Shown here: positions 11,525-22,365 of the stretch, piece after piece | Layout: every line of letters begins with the position of its first letter | How positions within the stretch are numbered: position 1 is the stretch's first letter | Source of the DNA: Apostichopus japonicus | Lineage: Eukaryota; Echinodermata; Holothuroidea; Aspidochirotida; Stichopodidae | NCBI RefSeq assembly: GCF_037975245.1 | Contig: NC_092577.1 | Coordinates: 385,001-449,000, forward strand | Direction: 5' to 3' | DNA: 64,000 nucleotides | Position numbers and translations under genes: made by a program | The notes under the pieces: generated by a model | What the model was told of the DNA's origin: nothing | What the model saw: only the letters and a program-made list of their open reading frames with translations | The model's database searches: none

Positions 11525-12125
11525 GTCAGCGATAGATTATGAAACAATGTTTCCCCAATTTGGCCTCTGGTGACTCCAAATGACCTTTGACCTCCATAAA
11601 ATATAATACGCTTCTTGTACCGTACGTGTCACAACTTTATATTAAATATGAGACTCGTTCAAGCTTCCCTTCTTGAGATATCGTGTTAACGAGATATTCA
11701 CAATTTGACCCCTAGTGACCCCAAATGACCTTTGACCTCCACAAAAAACAATACCCTTTTTTACTTAGTGTACGTGGTACTCCTTTACACGAGATACAAG
11801 ATTGATCTAGGCTTTGCTTTTGAGATATCATGTTTACAAGGTTTTCACAATTTGACCCTTAGTGACCCCAAATGACCATTGACCTCCACAATACACAATA
11901 GGCTTCTCTTACTGTATGTTTTGTTTCTTCACACGAAATACAAGATTGATCCAAGCTTCTCTTTTGAGATATCGTGTTTACAATTGGTTTTCACAATTAG
12001 ACGCCTGGTGACCCGAACTACTAAAAACAACAGGCTTCTTTTACTCAATTTTGTTCACTTTATACTCATTTAATATGAGATTGGTCCAAGCTTCCCTTCT
12101 TGAGATATCGGTTTACAAGCAAGGC
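11525..12125. repeat. About 145-bp tandem repeat carrying DR1-like sites
   Basis: Four to five diverged units share 'gagatatcgtgttta', 'ttcacaatttgacccct', 'agtgaccccaaatgacc' and 'aagattgatccaagctt'. TGACCTTTGACCTC at 11581-11594 and 11726-11739 is, on the other strand, AGGTCA-A-AGGTCA, a perfect DR1 nuclear-receptor site. The copy at 11873-11886 has one change (TGACCATTGACCTC). Confidence 0.7.
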
Positions 12126-12229
12126 GTAACACATACATACACACGCACTCACATCCACATCTGCCTGCATGACTGCATGACTGCATAGGTTACGATCATC
12201 GTCGAAACCAAAAAAGTACTTCCCCTATG

Positions 12230-12480
12230 GGCTGTGGTAAGTTTCAAAGGGTTTCGTTGACCTCTAACGTCACTTCCGTTTCAGATTCGCTTATAATATG
12301 AATTGTTTTTTCTTCGTTTCAGAGGTAAAGTGTTGAGCTTTTGGATGTGTTGGGGATAGATATGACGATACCAGTTACTTTTAGAGCATTATGAGATGAA
12401 AAACCTACTTCATAAAATCGAGTCAAAAACTGATGGAGAACGATGTACTCAGTGTGAAGAGTTTCACGTCTTACAAGGTG
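12230..12480. repeat. Third copy of the 2.7-3.1 kb repeat
   Basis: Shares 'gacctctaacgtcacttccgtttcagattcgct', split by small changes, with 2775-2810, and 'ttggggatagatatgacgataccagttac' with 3065-3090. It belongs to the duplicated serpin-upstream block. Confidence 0.6.
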
Positions 12481-12489
12481 ACTCACGGC

Positions 12490-12921
12490 ACCTCTTAGAG
12501 TCTATATCAGGAAAAGTGCTTAACAGCAGTAGGAGGACATCTTTTTTGATATGTTATCAATCACCGATCTGGGTTTCTTTAGCTTACAGGTTGAAGAGCA
12601 CGGATGGAAGTACATGTGGTTCCAAAATTGGGTCAATTGTGGCAATTTTAGACCCCCTTAGGACTGCAGGAGCAGCGTATGAAAATTGCTTACTACTGTG
12701 TAAAGGGGTTTGTTTTACAAGTGGCGAAAACTTGAGGCTCTCGTTTAAATCGTCATGATACGGATAATTTATGGTGACATGAATATCCAGGTTGTCAGCT
12801 ATACAGTGGTGGGTAGCGTTTATAAAACTAGTGAGAACTGTGTTAACTTAGAGACCACATTACATGTGATTTTAGTGTGTAAGTCAATGGGGCTTTTAAT
12901 AAGCGTATGCTACCTAAACAC
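12490..12921. repeat. Dispersed repeat, copy 2 of 3
   Basis: Second copy of the 3170-3660 unit with the same landmarks in the same order. A 120-codon frame across it (12396-12758) is not conserved in the other copies and is not called a gene. A hAT-like element is inserted at its right end. Confidence 0.65.
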
Positions 12922-12929
12922 CTGACTAG

Positions 12930-13596
12930 CAACGAGGTAAATGAATCTGGAGGATTCATGTCAATTGGGTGCGCGCGTACCATGTATGGAGGGTCATGTG
13001 ATGTGTTCCAGGGTGGTACTATACTGATATTTCTCTGTAGCAGTTCGAGAACAGTGTTGGTGACTTCGTGAAAGATTGGTCGGTTCGGACATGGGAACTA
13101 ACGGCATAAGAAGGTACTGGTACTTCAGGCCTACGAAATAGTGCTAATATGCTAACGTCCAACCTTATTCTCTTGAATGAAGGCAGGCTTTCTACATAAT
13201 CTTACTTATTAATACAGCTCTAGGGGCAAGCTTTGTCTCATATGGCCTAACGTTATTACTACACGCTCTAAGTGAGAGTAGAAATGGGAAATGTGGGGAA
13301 ATGTTTAGTTCAGTGCAACCACGGAATTCTCCATGGAACAGAGCCTAATGCTGTTCGACGGGAATATAGCTATCACGTTAGGCTACAGGCACGGTTATTG
13401 CTAGGTAACGGGTGTCGTCTGCTGCTCTAAGCGCGCAAACTCATTTACGTACTAGTTGGGTGAAATCATCATGAGTAATAGGGAGAGTAGTAGATTAGTA
13501 CCACCCTGGAACACATCACATGACCCTCCATACATGGTACGCGCGTACGCGCTTATTTACTGTGTGATAGTTTCTCCAGATTCATTTACCTCGTTG
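12930..13596 (+). mobile_element. 667-bp hAT-like non-autonomous element, copy 1
   Basis: Terminal inverted repeats CAACGAGGTAAATGAATC... and ...GATTCATTTACCTCGTTG, continuing inward through GGAGGGTCATGTGATGTG and its complement. Flanked by a perfect 8-bp direct repeat CTGACTAG at 12922-12929 and 13597-13604, which fits the hAT target pattern nTnnnnAn. There is no transposase. It is the inverted counterpart of 14102-14768 and has the same length. Confidence 0.85.
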
Positions 13597-13639
13597 CTGA
13601 CTAGCATTATGGTCGTACACTCCTATTAGAACTCCATAT

Positions 13640-14093
13640 CAATCCGCCCGGATGTTCTCCTATTTCAGGAAAAGTGCCAACATGCAGTAGGAGAACATCT
13701 CTTATGATACGTTATCAATCAGGATCTGGTTTCTTGTGGCTTGCATGTTGAAGAGCATCAATGGAAGTACATGTAGTGCAAAAATTGGGTCAATTGAGGC
13801 AAATTTTAGACCCCTTTAGGCCTCCCAGGAGCAGCGTACGAAAATTGTTTACTACTGAGTGAAGAGGTTTGTTTACAAGTGATGAAAACTTCCGGCTCGG
13901 ATAGCAAAAAAATCTACGTGGTCATGATACGGAAAATTGATGATGCCATGAAAGGCCAACTCATCAGCTATATGCGATGATGGGTAGCGTTTAGCTAGTG
14001 AAATCTTCTATCTAGAATTAGATACCACATTACTTTTGTGATTTAGTGTGTAAAGTCAATGGAGCTTTTAATGGTCGTAAGCTACCTTATCAC
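13640..14093. repeat. Dispersed repeat, copy 3 of 3
   Basis: Third copy of the 3170-3660 unit. As in copy 2, a 667-bp hAT-like element is inserted a few bases after the terminal 'gctacc' landmark. Confidence 0.65.
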
Positions 14094-14101
14094 TTGAGGT
14101 T

Positions 14102-14768
14102 CATCGAGTTTAAAAAATCTGGAGGAACTATCACACGGTAAATACGCGCATATGCGCGTACCATGGTATGGAGGGTCATGTGATGTGTCCTAGGGTGGTA
14201 CTAATATATTACTCTCCCCATTACGCATGATGATTTCACACAACTAGTACGTAAATGTGTATGCGTGCTTAGAGCAGCAGACGACACCCGTTACCTAGCA
14301 ATAACCGTGCCGGTAGCCTAACGTGATAGCTATATTCCCGTCGAGCAGCATTAGGCTCTGTTCCATGGAGAATTCCGTGGTTGCACTGAACTAAACATTT
14401 CCCCACAGCACCCAACGCTCACCCTTGACAACCGTGGAACTACTGATTTGGTCCACACGCAGTACTTGATGAATAAACATCGAGTTATGTACGCGAACAA
14501 TGTATCTGTACTTGTTCTGTGCCAGCATGTCTAACGTTAGCATATTAGCACTATTTCGTAGGCCTGAAGTACCAGTACCTTCTTACGCCGTTAGTTCCCA
14601 TGTCCGATCCGTCTTGGTGCAAATCTTTCACAAAGTCACTAACACTATTCTCGAACTGCTACAGAGAAATATCAGTTTGGTACCACCCAGGAACACATCA
14701 CATGACCCTCCAAGCATGGTACGCGCGCCCCAATTGACATGAATCCTCCAGATTTATTAAACTCGATG
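14102..14768 (-). mobile_element. 667-bp hAT-like non-autonomous element, copy 2
   Basis: Inverted relative to copy 1. Its ends are CATCGAGTTTAAAAAATC... and ...GATTTATTAAACTCGATG, flanked by a perfect 8-bp direct repeat TTGAGGTT at 14094-14101 and 14769-14776. The interior matches copy 1 in reverse ('ggttgcactgaactaaacattt', 'cgacacccgttacctagcaat'). The different target duplication shows a separate insertion event. Confidence 0.85.
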
Positions 14769-14776
14769 TTGAGGTT

Positions 14777-15333
14777 ATGCTAGCATATCTTCGCGGCAAG
14801 TATTGGTCAATAACTCAACATACCGATTGCCATACCAACGTCGAAAACAACCGGCCTTTCGAAGGTAGCTTAATGTTATTGAATTTTATGAGAATTTTGG
14901 AATCTGCCTGTGATCCGAGCTTAACAAACTGCTGGAAAGTTGTTGCTACCCACGCCTTGTTAAATTGTTGGCAAGAGTGCACCAAACCTATAGGCTTAAC
15001 TGTTCCTCTAGCCTAAGTCAAGTTACTAAGTGAGCCTAAGCCTAGCTAGGCTACATTCCTACACTATAGTCTTTTCTTACCCCTAGGGCCTGTATACAGA
15101 CTGCAATGTTACTAGTAACTAGTTAGCATGGTGACTTCGAAGTTCGGACACTTAAGACTTAAAACACCCCAAAACTAAATCTTCTGGTATAAATCACCTG
15201 AAAATATACTTCATATGGTGGGAGAATTGTGTTATAGTACGATACACGGCCAAACTTTCTTTCCTGCAAACTGTTTTTACGTTGTTTTCCAAGAAGATTC
15301 TTCATGATTGTGGAACTGGTATTTCTTTGCTAG
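14777..15333. other. Intergenic, no gene recognised
   Basis: Only short chance frames. A lone 'cgaagttcggacact' at about 15137 matches the end of the 15334-15609 element. Confidence 0.4.
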
Positions 15334-15609
15334 AGTATTGCGAAGTTCGGACACGCAACCCACAGTGTGGCGCTGGTGATAAAATTGGTGGCGCAGTTGC
15401 TCTTTCAGTAATTATAACAGACTTCATAGATCTTCGTCATTTTATTGACAAATATGTAAGTAATTTCTTGCACACGGGTCATTTTGGAGAGAAAATAACT
15501 GTAGCTTCGTACTTTTGGTGAAATTTGGCTCTTCCTGTAGTTTTTCATGGTGAAATCGTGTATTTCTTAGGGTGTCCGAACTTTGCAGTATGCCGAACTT
15601 CGCAATACT
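15334..15609. mobile_element. 276-bp inverted-repeat element (MITE-like)
   Basis: A perfect 17-bp terminal inverted repeat AGTATTGCGAAGTTCGG / CCGAACTTCGCAATACT bounds the segment. A TA dinucleotide lies inside each end, compatible with a Tc1/mariner-type TA target, but an 8-bp duplication is not seen. Non-coding; family assignment is tentative. Confidence 0.6.
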
Positions 15610-16250
15610 GACTATACTACTACTAGCCTATCCTATTGCAAACCTGATTATGACTTTGTACAGACTAGCCTATACGGTGTATGTACATGAATGCTTAAAC
15701 AAACGATGAAGACAATTAACAAAGGTAGCCTTACATTAGGCCCAAGGCTACAGTATGTCCATCATGATTTCTTTTCTGTTAGCTGAAATAATCATCCAGC
15801 AGCAGAAAAGACCAGGCTACTATTAAGTACTAGTACTAGTGTTTGATAAGTGTGTGTGTACAAAAAAAAAGAATGAAAGAAAATACAGCCTAGGATAAGC
15901 CTTATCCCAAAATAATTCTCTTTAGGACTCTTAATTAATAGGCCAAGTATATTGTGCTGTTTGTATTTGCATTAATCAAAGAATAGCATTTAGTTCACTT
16001 AAAATCAATCATTCAAGTGAATTACAGACAGGCTATTCCACTCTTTTTAAGCTGACTGCGTTATAACAGGTCATTGTAAGCTGTACATTGCCATTATTTA
16101 AGAACATTTAAGATATACTGCTATGGAAATTGCCCAAAGGGGATCCATGTCCTAATCATCGCTGGTCAGAATGTTCCACTTTTATGTAGGGGTGTTTGTA
16201 TGTGTGTGGAATCTAGAAGTAGAAGTCATACTGAACATTGTAGTTGGGTG
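15610..16250. other. Upstream region of the RITA1-like gene, nothing recognised
   Basis: AT-rich, without a supported gene or repeat. Confidence 0.4.
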
Positions 16251-16264
16251 GTAAGACATGGACG

Positions 16265-16560
16265 TGGGGATAGTAGGGGTGTTTTGTCATGGAGTGTTTT
16301 CTCTCCTTTTTAGAGTTATAGTTATTTCTTTCTTTTTTATTGTGGTATCGGACATGGAGTATTTAATCTCCTCTGTTGAGTAATATTTGTTAAACAGGAG
16401 ATTAAATAGTCATTGTCCGACACCGAAGATTAAAAATAGATTACTTTTACTCTAAAAGTAGATAAAATACTCTATGTCAGAAACCAGAAAGGAAAAAACT
16501 TACTATTACTTTAATCAGGAGACAAAATTCTCCATGTCTGTTATCTGAAAAGGGAGCAAA
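16265..16560. repeat. Cluster of inverted repeats around 'catggag...tctcc'
   Basis: 'ggacatggagtatttaatctcct' at about 16350 is mirrored by 'aggagattaaatagtcattgtcc' at about 16397, giving a near-perfect hairpin. Related arms recur at 16278 ('catggagtgttttctctcc'), 16468 ('gataaaatactctatgtc') and 16516 ('caggagacaaaattctccatgtc'). It looks like a compound hairpin element. No target duplication was identified. Confidence 0.6.
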
Positions 16561-16985
16561 AAATGATTAACTGAGAAAAAAAATACACACAATACATGTC
16601 AAAATACAGTACAGTACATTTGAGAAAATGACTGAACTCCACAACCTATTCCAACCTGTTGCCATTGTTAAACTTGATGCCAACCTATTATCGAATGGTA
16701 TAGTCCAAAATAAAACAACTGGCGACGAATGGTACATAATCTCCCAGAGGTTTTCTACTTCTTCAATTCAGTAAGTATCCTATAGATATAAATGTTGGCC
16801 TTGACAACATCACAAAATCGGGAATGGGGGGGGGTTTGTAGTTCACATCATACAGTATGTATTTTGTATCAGCTTCCGTCATTGATCTTTAATATATGAA
16901 TCTATTTCATAGATATCTGGACTCATAAACTTAAACCTTACATGAACTTGAATTTCAGGTTCTGTGTGAAGAAACTGAATTTGGT

Positions 16986-17543
16986 ATGGACGGAAGGGAA
17001 TCAAGCCTTAGTCTTCAAGGAGAGGGATATTCCAGGAATCAGATTTCCAGCAGAAGAAGCTATAAATATAAATTGATTGGTGAGACGTCTGCAGTGGACG
17101 AAACATTGTTTGGATCTCACCGAGATAGAGAAATTAAAGACAAAAACCGAGTAAACTCTCCACTAAAACCTTCAGAAATCGGAGACAGGACATCGTCCCC
17201 TAAAGTAAGAGAATCACTAAGTGGTGTTCATCATACCAGAAGAGAACTTAGGGATTCCAAGAGAGGAAACCCAAGTTATGTAGATGAGTCGTTATTTGGG
17301 AAAAAGTTAGAACTACCAAACTTTGAACCACCTTGGGCAGAGAAGAAAGATCCAAAGTTTAAAGGTCCGGTTTTATCTTGGAGTCCACCTGTTGCAGGAA
17401 GCTTGTGTGATACGCCAAGGTCACGTCCATCATCTGCTCAATGTCAAAGGTCATCATCAAGACTCAGTCAGAGGTCAGGTTCCTCCATGGGATCTGTGAG
17501 CAGCAGAGGTAAGCTGCCTCCCCAGAAGCCACCATGGAGGTGA
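16986..17543 (+). CDS. RITA1: RITA1-like RBPJ-interacting, tubulin-associated protein
   Basis: A 185-residue basic, Ser/Arg-rich protein with the spaced short motifs of vertebrate RITA1: VDETLFG at 37-43, VDESLFG at 99-105 followed by FEPPW at 113-117, LSWSPP at 130-135, and a PPW-type C-terminus (KPPWR, 181-185). In vertebrates RITA1 binds the Notch effector RBPJ/CSL, shuttles it from nucleus to cytoplasm and binds tubulin, damping Notch output; the same role here is inferred. The exon opens at an acceptor (TTTCAG|G, 16958/16959) and the frame is open back to it. ATG 16986 is preferred because the first motif then lies about 36 residues in, similar to the family. It is shorter than human RITA1. 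The last about 20 codons are the first unit of a seven-copy tandem array that follows. Confidence 0.85.
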   Translation: MDGRESSLSLQGEGYSRNQISSRRSYKYKLIGETSAVDETLFGSHRDREIKDKNRVNSPLKPSEIGDRTSSPKVRESLSGVHHTRRELRDSKRGNPSYVDESLFGKKLELPNFEPPWAEKKDPKFKGPVLSWSPPVAGSLCDTPRSRPSSAQCQRSSSRLSQRSGSSMGSVSSRGKLPPQKPPWR

Positions 17544-18090
17544 TGAACACTGTATAATACTAGCCAATGTTCCTCCATGGGATCTGTGAGCAGCAGAGGT
17601 AAGCTGCCTCCCCAGAAGCCACCATGGAGGTGATGAACACTGTATAATACTAGCCAATGTTCCTCCATGGGATCTGTGAGCAGCAGAGGTAAGCTACCTC
17701 CCAGAAGCCACCATGGAGGTGATGAACACTGTATAATACTAGCAATTGTTCCTCCATGGGATCTGTGAGCAGCAGAGGTAAGCTGCCTCCCCAGAAGCCA
17801 CCATGGAGGTGATGAACACTGTATAATACTAGCCATTGTTCCTCCATGGGATCTGTGAGCAGCAGAGGTAAGCTGCCTCCCCAGAAGCCACCATGGAGGC
17901 GATGAACACTGTATAATACTAGCCAATGTTCCTCAATGGGATCTGTGAGCAGCTGAGGTAAACTGCCTCCCAAGAAGCCACCTTGTAGGGTGAACACTGT
18001 ATAATACTAGCCAATGTTCCTCCATGAGATCTGTGAGCAGCAGAGGTAAGCTGCCTCCCCAGAAGCCACCTTGTTGGTGATGTACACAGC
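17475..18090 (+). repeat. 90-bp minisatellite made from the RITA1-like C-terminal coding end
   Basis: Seven units of about 90 bp. Unit 1 holds the last codons (SSMGSVSSRGKLPPQKPPWR) plus stop and the following roughly 35 bases. The six downstream units repeat this almost perfectly, including the stop in most, and so lie in the 3' UTR. Every unit also contains AGAG|GTAAGC or a close variant, a donor-like sequence, and most contain CTCCCCAG, an acceptor-like sequence. The minus-strand frames across it are artefacts of the repeat. Confidence 0.9.
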
Positions 18091-18890
18091 ACAGAATCCA
18101 ATGTCTGAGGTCCTGCTTAGTAGTGTGGATGCATTTCTGACATAGTTCAAGCCAGTTTGGTATGGATCACATACTTGTGAAGATCTACAGAATAGAATTA
18201 CTTGTTGTGTATGCTATCTACACTAATTGCTAAAGTTGTGAAATCACAATGTTATGTTTAATATGCTTAAAATATTAACTGTTGTTAGCCTGATATTGCT
18301 GGGACTAATACAATCAATGCCACTTACTAGGGCAAGGTATCACTTAATGCAGTAAATGATGTCTTTTGGGGGGGGGATGAAGCTAAAGTTGGGTAAATGA
18401 TAAATTTACAAGTAAGTGGTATATATATTTAGCTACACCTAGCTAAAACACCACAAATTTACAAACTAGTTTCTCTATTCATATCAAGTTTAAACTGGAC
18501 TATGATAAGAGTTATTTCCATATACGTGCAATGAGTATGTATTCTTTGTTTTACTGATATTGTTGTAGATAAATATGTTAAATACAATAGTCATTTATTT
18601 TATTAGCTGATTAGTGAGTTGCTGTGTTGCTCATAGCTCAAATACATTAACATTACATGTTAGACTTAAACTGCTGATGTATAATGTTTCTGATCCTAGA
18701 ACAGCAATTGAAGAAATGTGTGGCTAGAAAGGGTTTGCAATTTAATGGCCTTAAGATCCAAAAACTGTGCTCTAACAACTGATATTTCCCGCCCTTGTAT
18801 ATAGCTATTTCTTTGCTGAGGGTCCAAGTTAGATATAGCCATAGTACCTTGAATAATGTGTAACTAATCTCAAAAGAAATCTGGCACTTC
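18091..18890. other. 3' flank of the RITA1-like gene
   Basis: AT-rich, no gene recognised. Presumed 3' UTR or intergenic; no AATAAA seen on the plus strand here. Confidence 0.35.
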
Positions 18891-18892
18891 AT

Positions 18893-19612
18893 GTGTATAT
18901 AACTACAAACTCAGCTGAGCTATCCAGTCCTTGGCTGTGGTGTTCAAAAGTAATCTGGCACTTCATGTGTATCTAACTACAAACTCAGCTGAGCTATCCA
19001 GCCCTTGGCTGTGGTATTCAAAAGTAATCTGGCACTTCATGTGTATCTAACTACAAACTCACCTGAGCTATCCAGCCCTTGGCTGTGGTGTTCAAAAATA
19101 ATCTGGCACTTCATGTGTATCTAACTACAAACTCAGCTGAGCTATCCAGCCCTTGGCTGTGGTGTTCAAAAGTAATCTGGCACTTCATGTGTATCTAACT
19201 ACAAACTCAGCTGAGCTATCCAGCCCTTGGCTGTGGTGTTCAAAAGTAATCTGGCACTTCATGTGTATATAACTACAAACTCAGCTGAGCTATTCGGCCC
19301 TTGGCTGTGGTGTTCAAAAGTAATCTGGCACTTCATGTGTATATAACTACAAACTCAGCTGAGCTATTTGGCCCTTGGCTGTGGTGTTCAAAAGTAATCT
19401 GGCACTTCATGTGTATATAACTACAAACTCAGCTGAGCTATCCGGCCCTTGGCTGTGGTGTTCAAAAGTAATCTGGCACTTCATGTGTATATAACTACAA
19501 ACTCAGCTGAGCTATCCAGCCCTTGGCTGTGGTGTTCAAAAGTAATCTGGCACTTCATGTGTATATAACTACAAACTCAGCTGAGCTATCCAGCCCTTGG
19601 CTATGGTGTTCA
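18893..19612. repeat. About 73-bp minisatellite, about 10 copies
   Basis: Unit contains 'aaaagtaatctggcacttc', 'atgtgtat(a/c)taactacaaact', 'cagctgagctatcc' and 'cccttggctgtggtgttc'. Copies are highly similar and head to tail. Confidence 0.9.
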
Positions 19613-20175
19613 AAATGACTAAGTGTTAAATGACTGAGAGAGGATTGATTACTCCAGACACATGATGATGTGGTGTGACAGAGTGGGTAATTATCTACAG
19701 GACTAAGTGTTAAATGACTGAGAGAGGATTGATAACTCCAGACACATGATGATGTGGTGTGACACTGAGTGGGTAATTATCTGCTGGTACAGGACTAAGT
19801 GCTAAATGAGTGAGAGAGGATTGATAACTCCAGACACATGATGATGTGGTGTGACACTGAGTGGGTAATTATCTGCAGGTACAGAACTAAGTGTTAAATG
19901 ACTGAGAGAGGATTGATAACTCCAGACACATGATGATGTGGTGTGACACTGAGTGGGTATTTATTTGCAGGTACAGGACTAAGTGTTAAATGACTGAGAG
20001 AGGATTGATAACTCCAGACACATGATGATATGGTGTGACACTGAGTGGGTAATTATCTGCAGGTACAGGACTAAGTGTTTAATGACAGAGAGGATTGATA
20101 ACTCCAGACACATGATGATGTGGTGTCACTGAGTGGGTAATTATCTGCAGGTACATGACTAAGTGTTAAGTCAGT
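19613..20175. repeat. About 92-bp minisatellite, about 6 copies
   Basis: Directly abuts the preceding array. Unit contains 'actaagtgttaaatgactga', 'gagaggattgataactccag', 'acacatgatgatgtggtgtg' and 'gagtgggtaattatctgcag'. Confidence 0.9.
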
Positions 20176-20486
20176 GCTGAATGTTTCCAGAATGAGTGTT
20201 AATAAGAAGTGAGAGTGGATTTGTAACAAGATAGAATACTGGATTATCATCAGTGGCCACAGTCCATACAGTTTGGGCTGAATATGTGAATCCAATTCTT
20301 TGTTACGGATGCAAGTTACCTAACACTGGCATATAGGTTACCCTTGGCTTCATCCCCGAATAATACAATTAGCAAGAAGCAGCATTAGGTGGATAGGACA
20401 GTTATGTTTACAGAATTACAAGTGTTTTACTGCTTTAATGCCATTCTTTCATTGCCATTCATATCTGTAAAGGATTGTCCTCCTTA

Positions 20487-20890
20487 AGGCCCGGTCACAC
20501 TATACAGATTTTTTATCGGAATACTATCTGATTTTCCCAGAGGAATCGAAACAGCCAGTTTTTCGTTTGGGTCTTCTAGCCACAGTGATAAAGGACCTGA
20601 TTTGCTATCTGTTGAGCCATTCCGATGTGGAATAGCCCCCTCCTAACTTTTGATATTGGCTCCGTTTCCTTTTATCGGATAGCTATCCGATTTCTCTTCC
20701 GATTTTATCATTTTTCGATGTGACGTCACTTCAGAAGGTAGTCCGTTCCAGAACCCCTCAGATTTGGACTTGGTATTCGAATATTCCACTGCATTCATTA
20801 CATTCACTACCAAAAACCTCACTCTTCGGCCTAAAATCGGAAAAATTGGACCGTATTCCGATAAAATATCGCTGTAGTTTTACCGGGCCT
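20487..20890. mobile_element. 404-bp PIF/Harbinger-like MITE
   Basis: Ends AGGCCCGGT and ACCGGGCCT are inverted repeats, flanked by the 3-bp direct repeat TTA at 20484-20486 and 20891-20893, as expected for PIF/Harbinger (TWA target). The interior is non-coding and rich in short 'atcgga/tccgat' inverted motifs. Confidence 0.75.
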
Positions 20891-20893
20891 TTA

Positions 20894-22365
20894 GACTCAT
20901 AGCAGTATAGACTGTTTCTCTTATTACACTAACCTGAGAGAAACTTACAAGCAAGAGTTGTGTAGTAGTCTCAGTGGTTTATTTGTGATACACTTGTGAA
21001 ATTGTGTCAATAAATTAACATTGAAACCCTCTAGCCATCTTGTGCATCAATTTTGTCTCCTGGCTGAACGAAGACCTGGCATCTTATTTTAACTTTACAT
21101 TTTTCAATAGCTTTTCATATTGATTTGATTGCTTTGATATTTTAACTGAACAAATCCAACACCTTACATCAGCATAACACCTCACAGCATTTCTGCTTTT
21201 GAAATGCATGCAATTATTCTTTTCAACTCATATTAGTGTGTCGAGAAATGCGGCCATCAGCCTCTTTACATTGTTTCTTTATAAATCATTCTAACTAAAT
21301 AATTCAAATTCTGTGCAAGAAATCTGTAATGATATGATTATGGATTTAACTTTTGTTAATCTATAAAACTTCAAACATTGTAGTCAATAATACTCAACTC
21401 ACAATCTTGATCAATACTGGCTTAATACATTTGCAACTTTTAAAAGCTCTTTGTCCAAAGTCCCTGAGATATTTGTTCAAACTGTGCAACAGTATGTATA
21501 AATACCTACATTTAATATTCCTTTAAATTAATATAAGTTCCAATCCTCCATTTTTTATAGTTTTGCACCATGCATATGAGAAAAGCATTAGACTAACAGT
21601 CAAAGGAACAGCCACTGGTGGGATCCATTGCAAGTAATTATTCTGTACATTGCATGTTGTACACTTTGTACAAGGCAAGAGATAAATACTACACCTTATC
21701 TTTCATAGTGCAGCTTCAATGTAAACCTTACTCTGTAACCTATCCTTCCACATCTTACAGGAGTAATTCTCAAATATAAATATACAAAATTAGACTAAAA
21801 TATCTTCCTTTTTTACACTTTACGGTAAAAAGTTTTCCCTGTACAGCTGCCTTTGTCGTTTACACCTTACGGTACAAATAACTCCACAAAACTTCATAAC
21901 CCCAATTAAAGACTTAAGACTCTAGAGTTGCCAAAATATATGTATATTGTATAGAGTTACTGTATACTGTATCTTAAAATGTCATCATTACCCAAAATCC
22001 AACTACTTTGCTACTATTTTTGCCAAATATATACAAACAATTTTAAGATCCATTCAAATATCGGCTCTGTGTTTAATAATACATTCCAAAATCCGCTCCA
22101 TGTTCAAACTGTAACATTGTTTCTTTTCAAATGCTAATTATTCATGTTGCCCTAAAATACTGCTACTATTGTTAAGAAGGTTCACTGATAATGTTTAATA
22201 CTGTAATTTATTCATAAGAATGATAGATTTGCAAGAGTGCAAAACTTGTTAGACAATAATATGTTTGTTGTTTATATGACTTCTCTGTGTCTCATGATAC
22301 TGTAGCTACTATTGTACACAAACACACCGGAGTGTTTTAATTGGACGCTTCATTTCTTTACATTG
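20894..22365. other. Convergent intergenic region
   Basis: Lies between the convergent RITA1-like and DENND3-like genes. AT-rich; AATAAA on the plus strand at 21009-21014 is a possible late poly(A) signal for the RITA1-like gene. No gene recognised. Confidence 0.35.

Noticed and set aside
12396-12758. 120-codon plus-strand frame
   Set aside because: It lies inside a dispersed repeat whose other two copies do not keep the frame.
17468-18101. Minus-strand frames of 60-152 codons with repeated WWLLGRQ-type peptides
   Set aside because: They are the antisense of the 90-bp RITA1-derived array; periodic only because the DNA is periodic.
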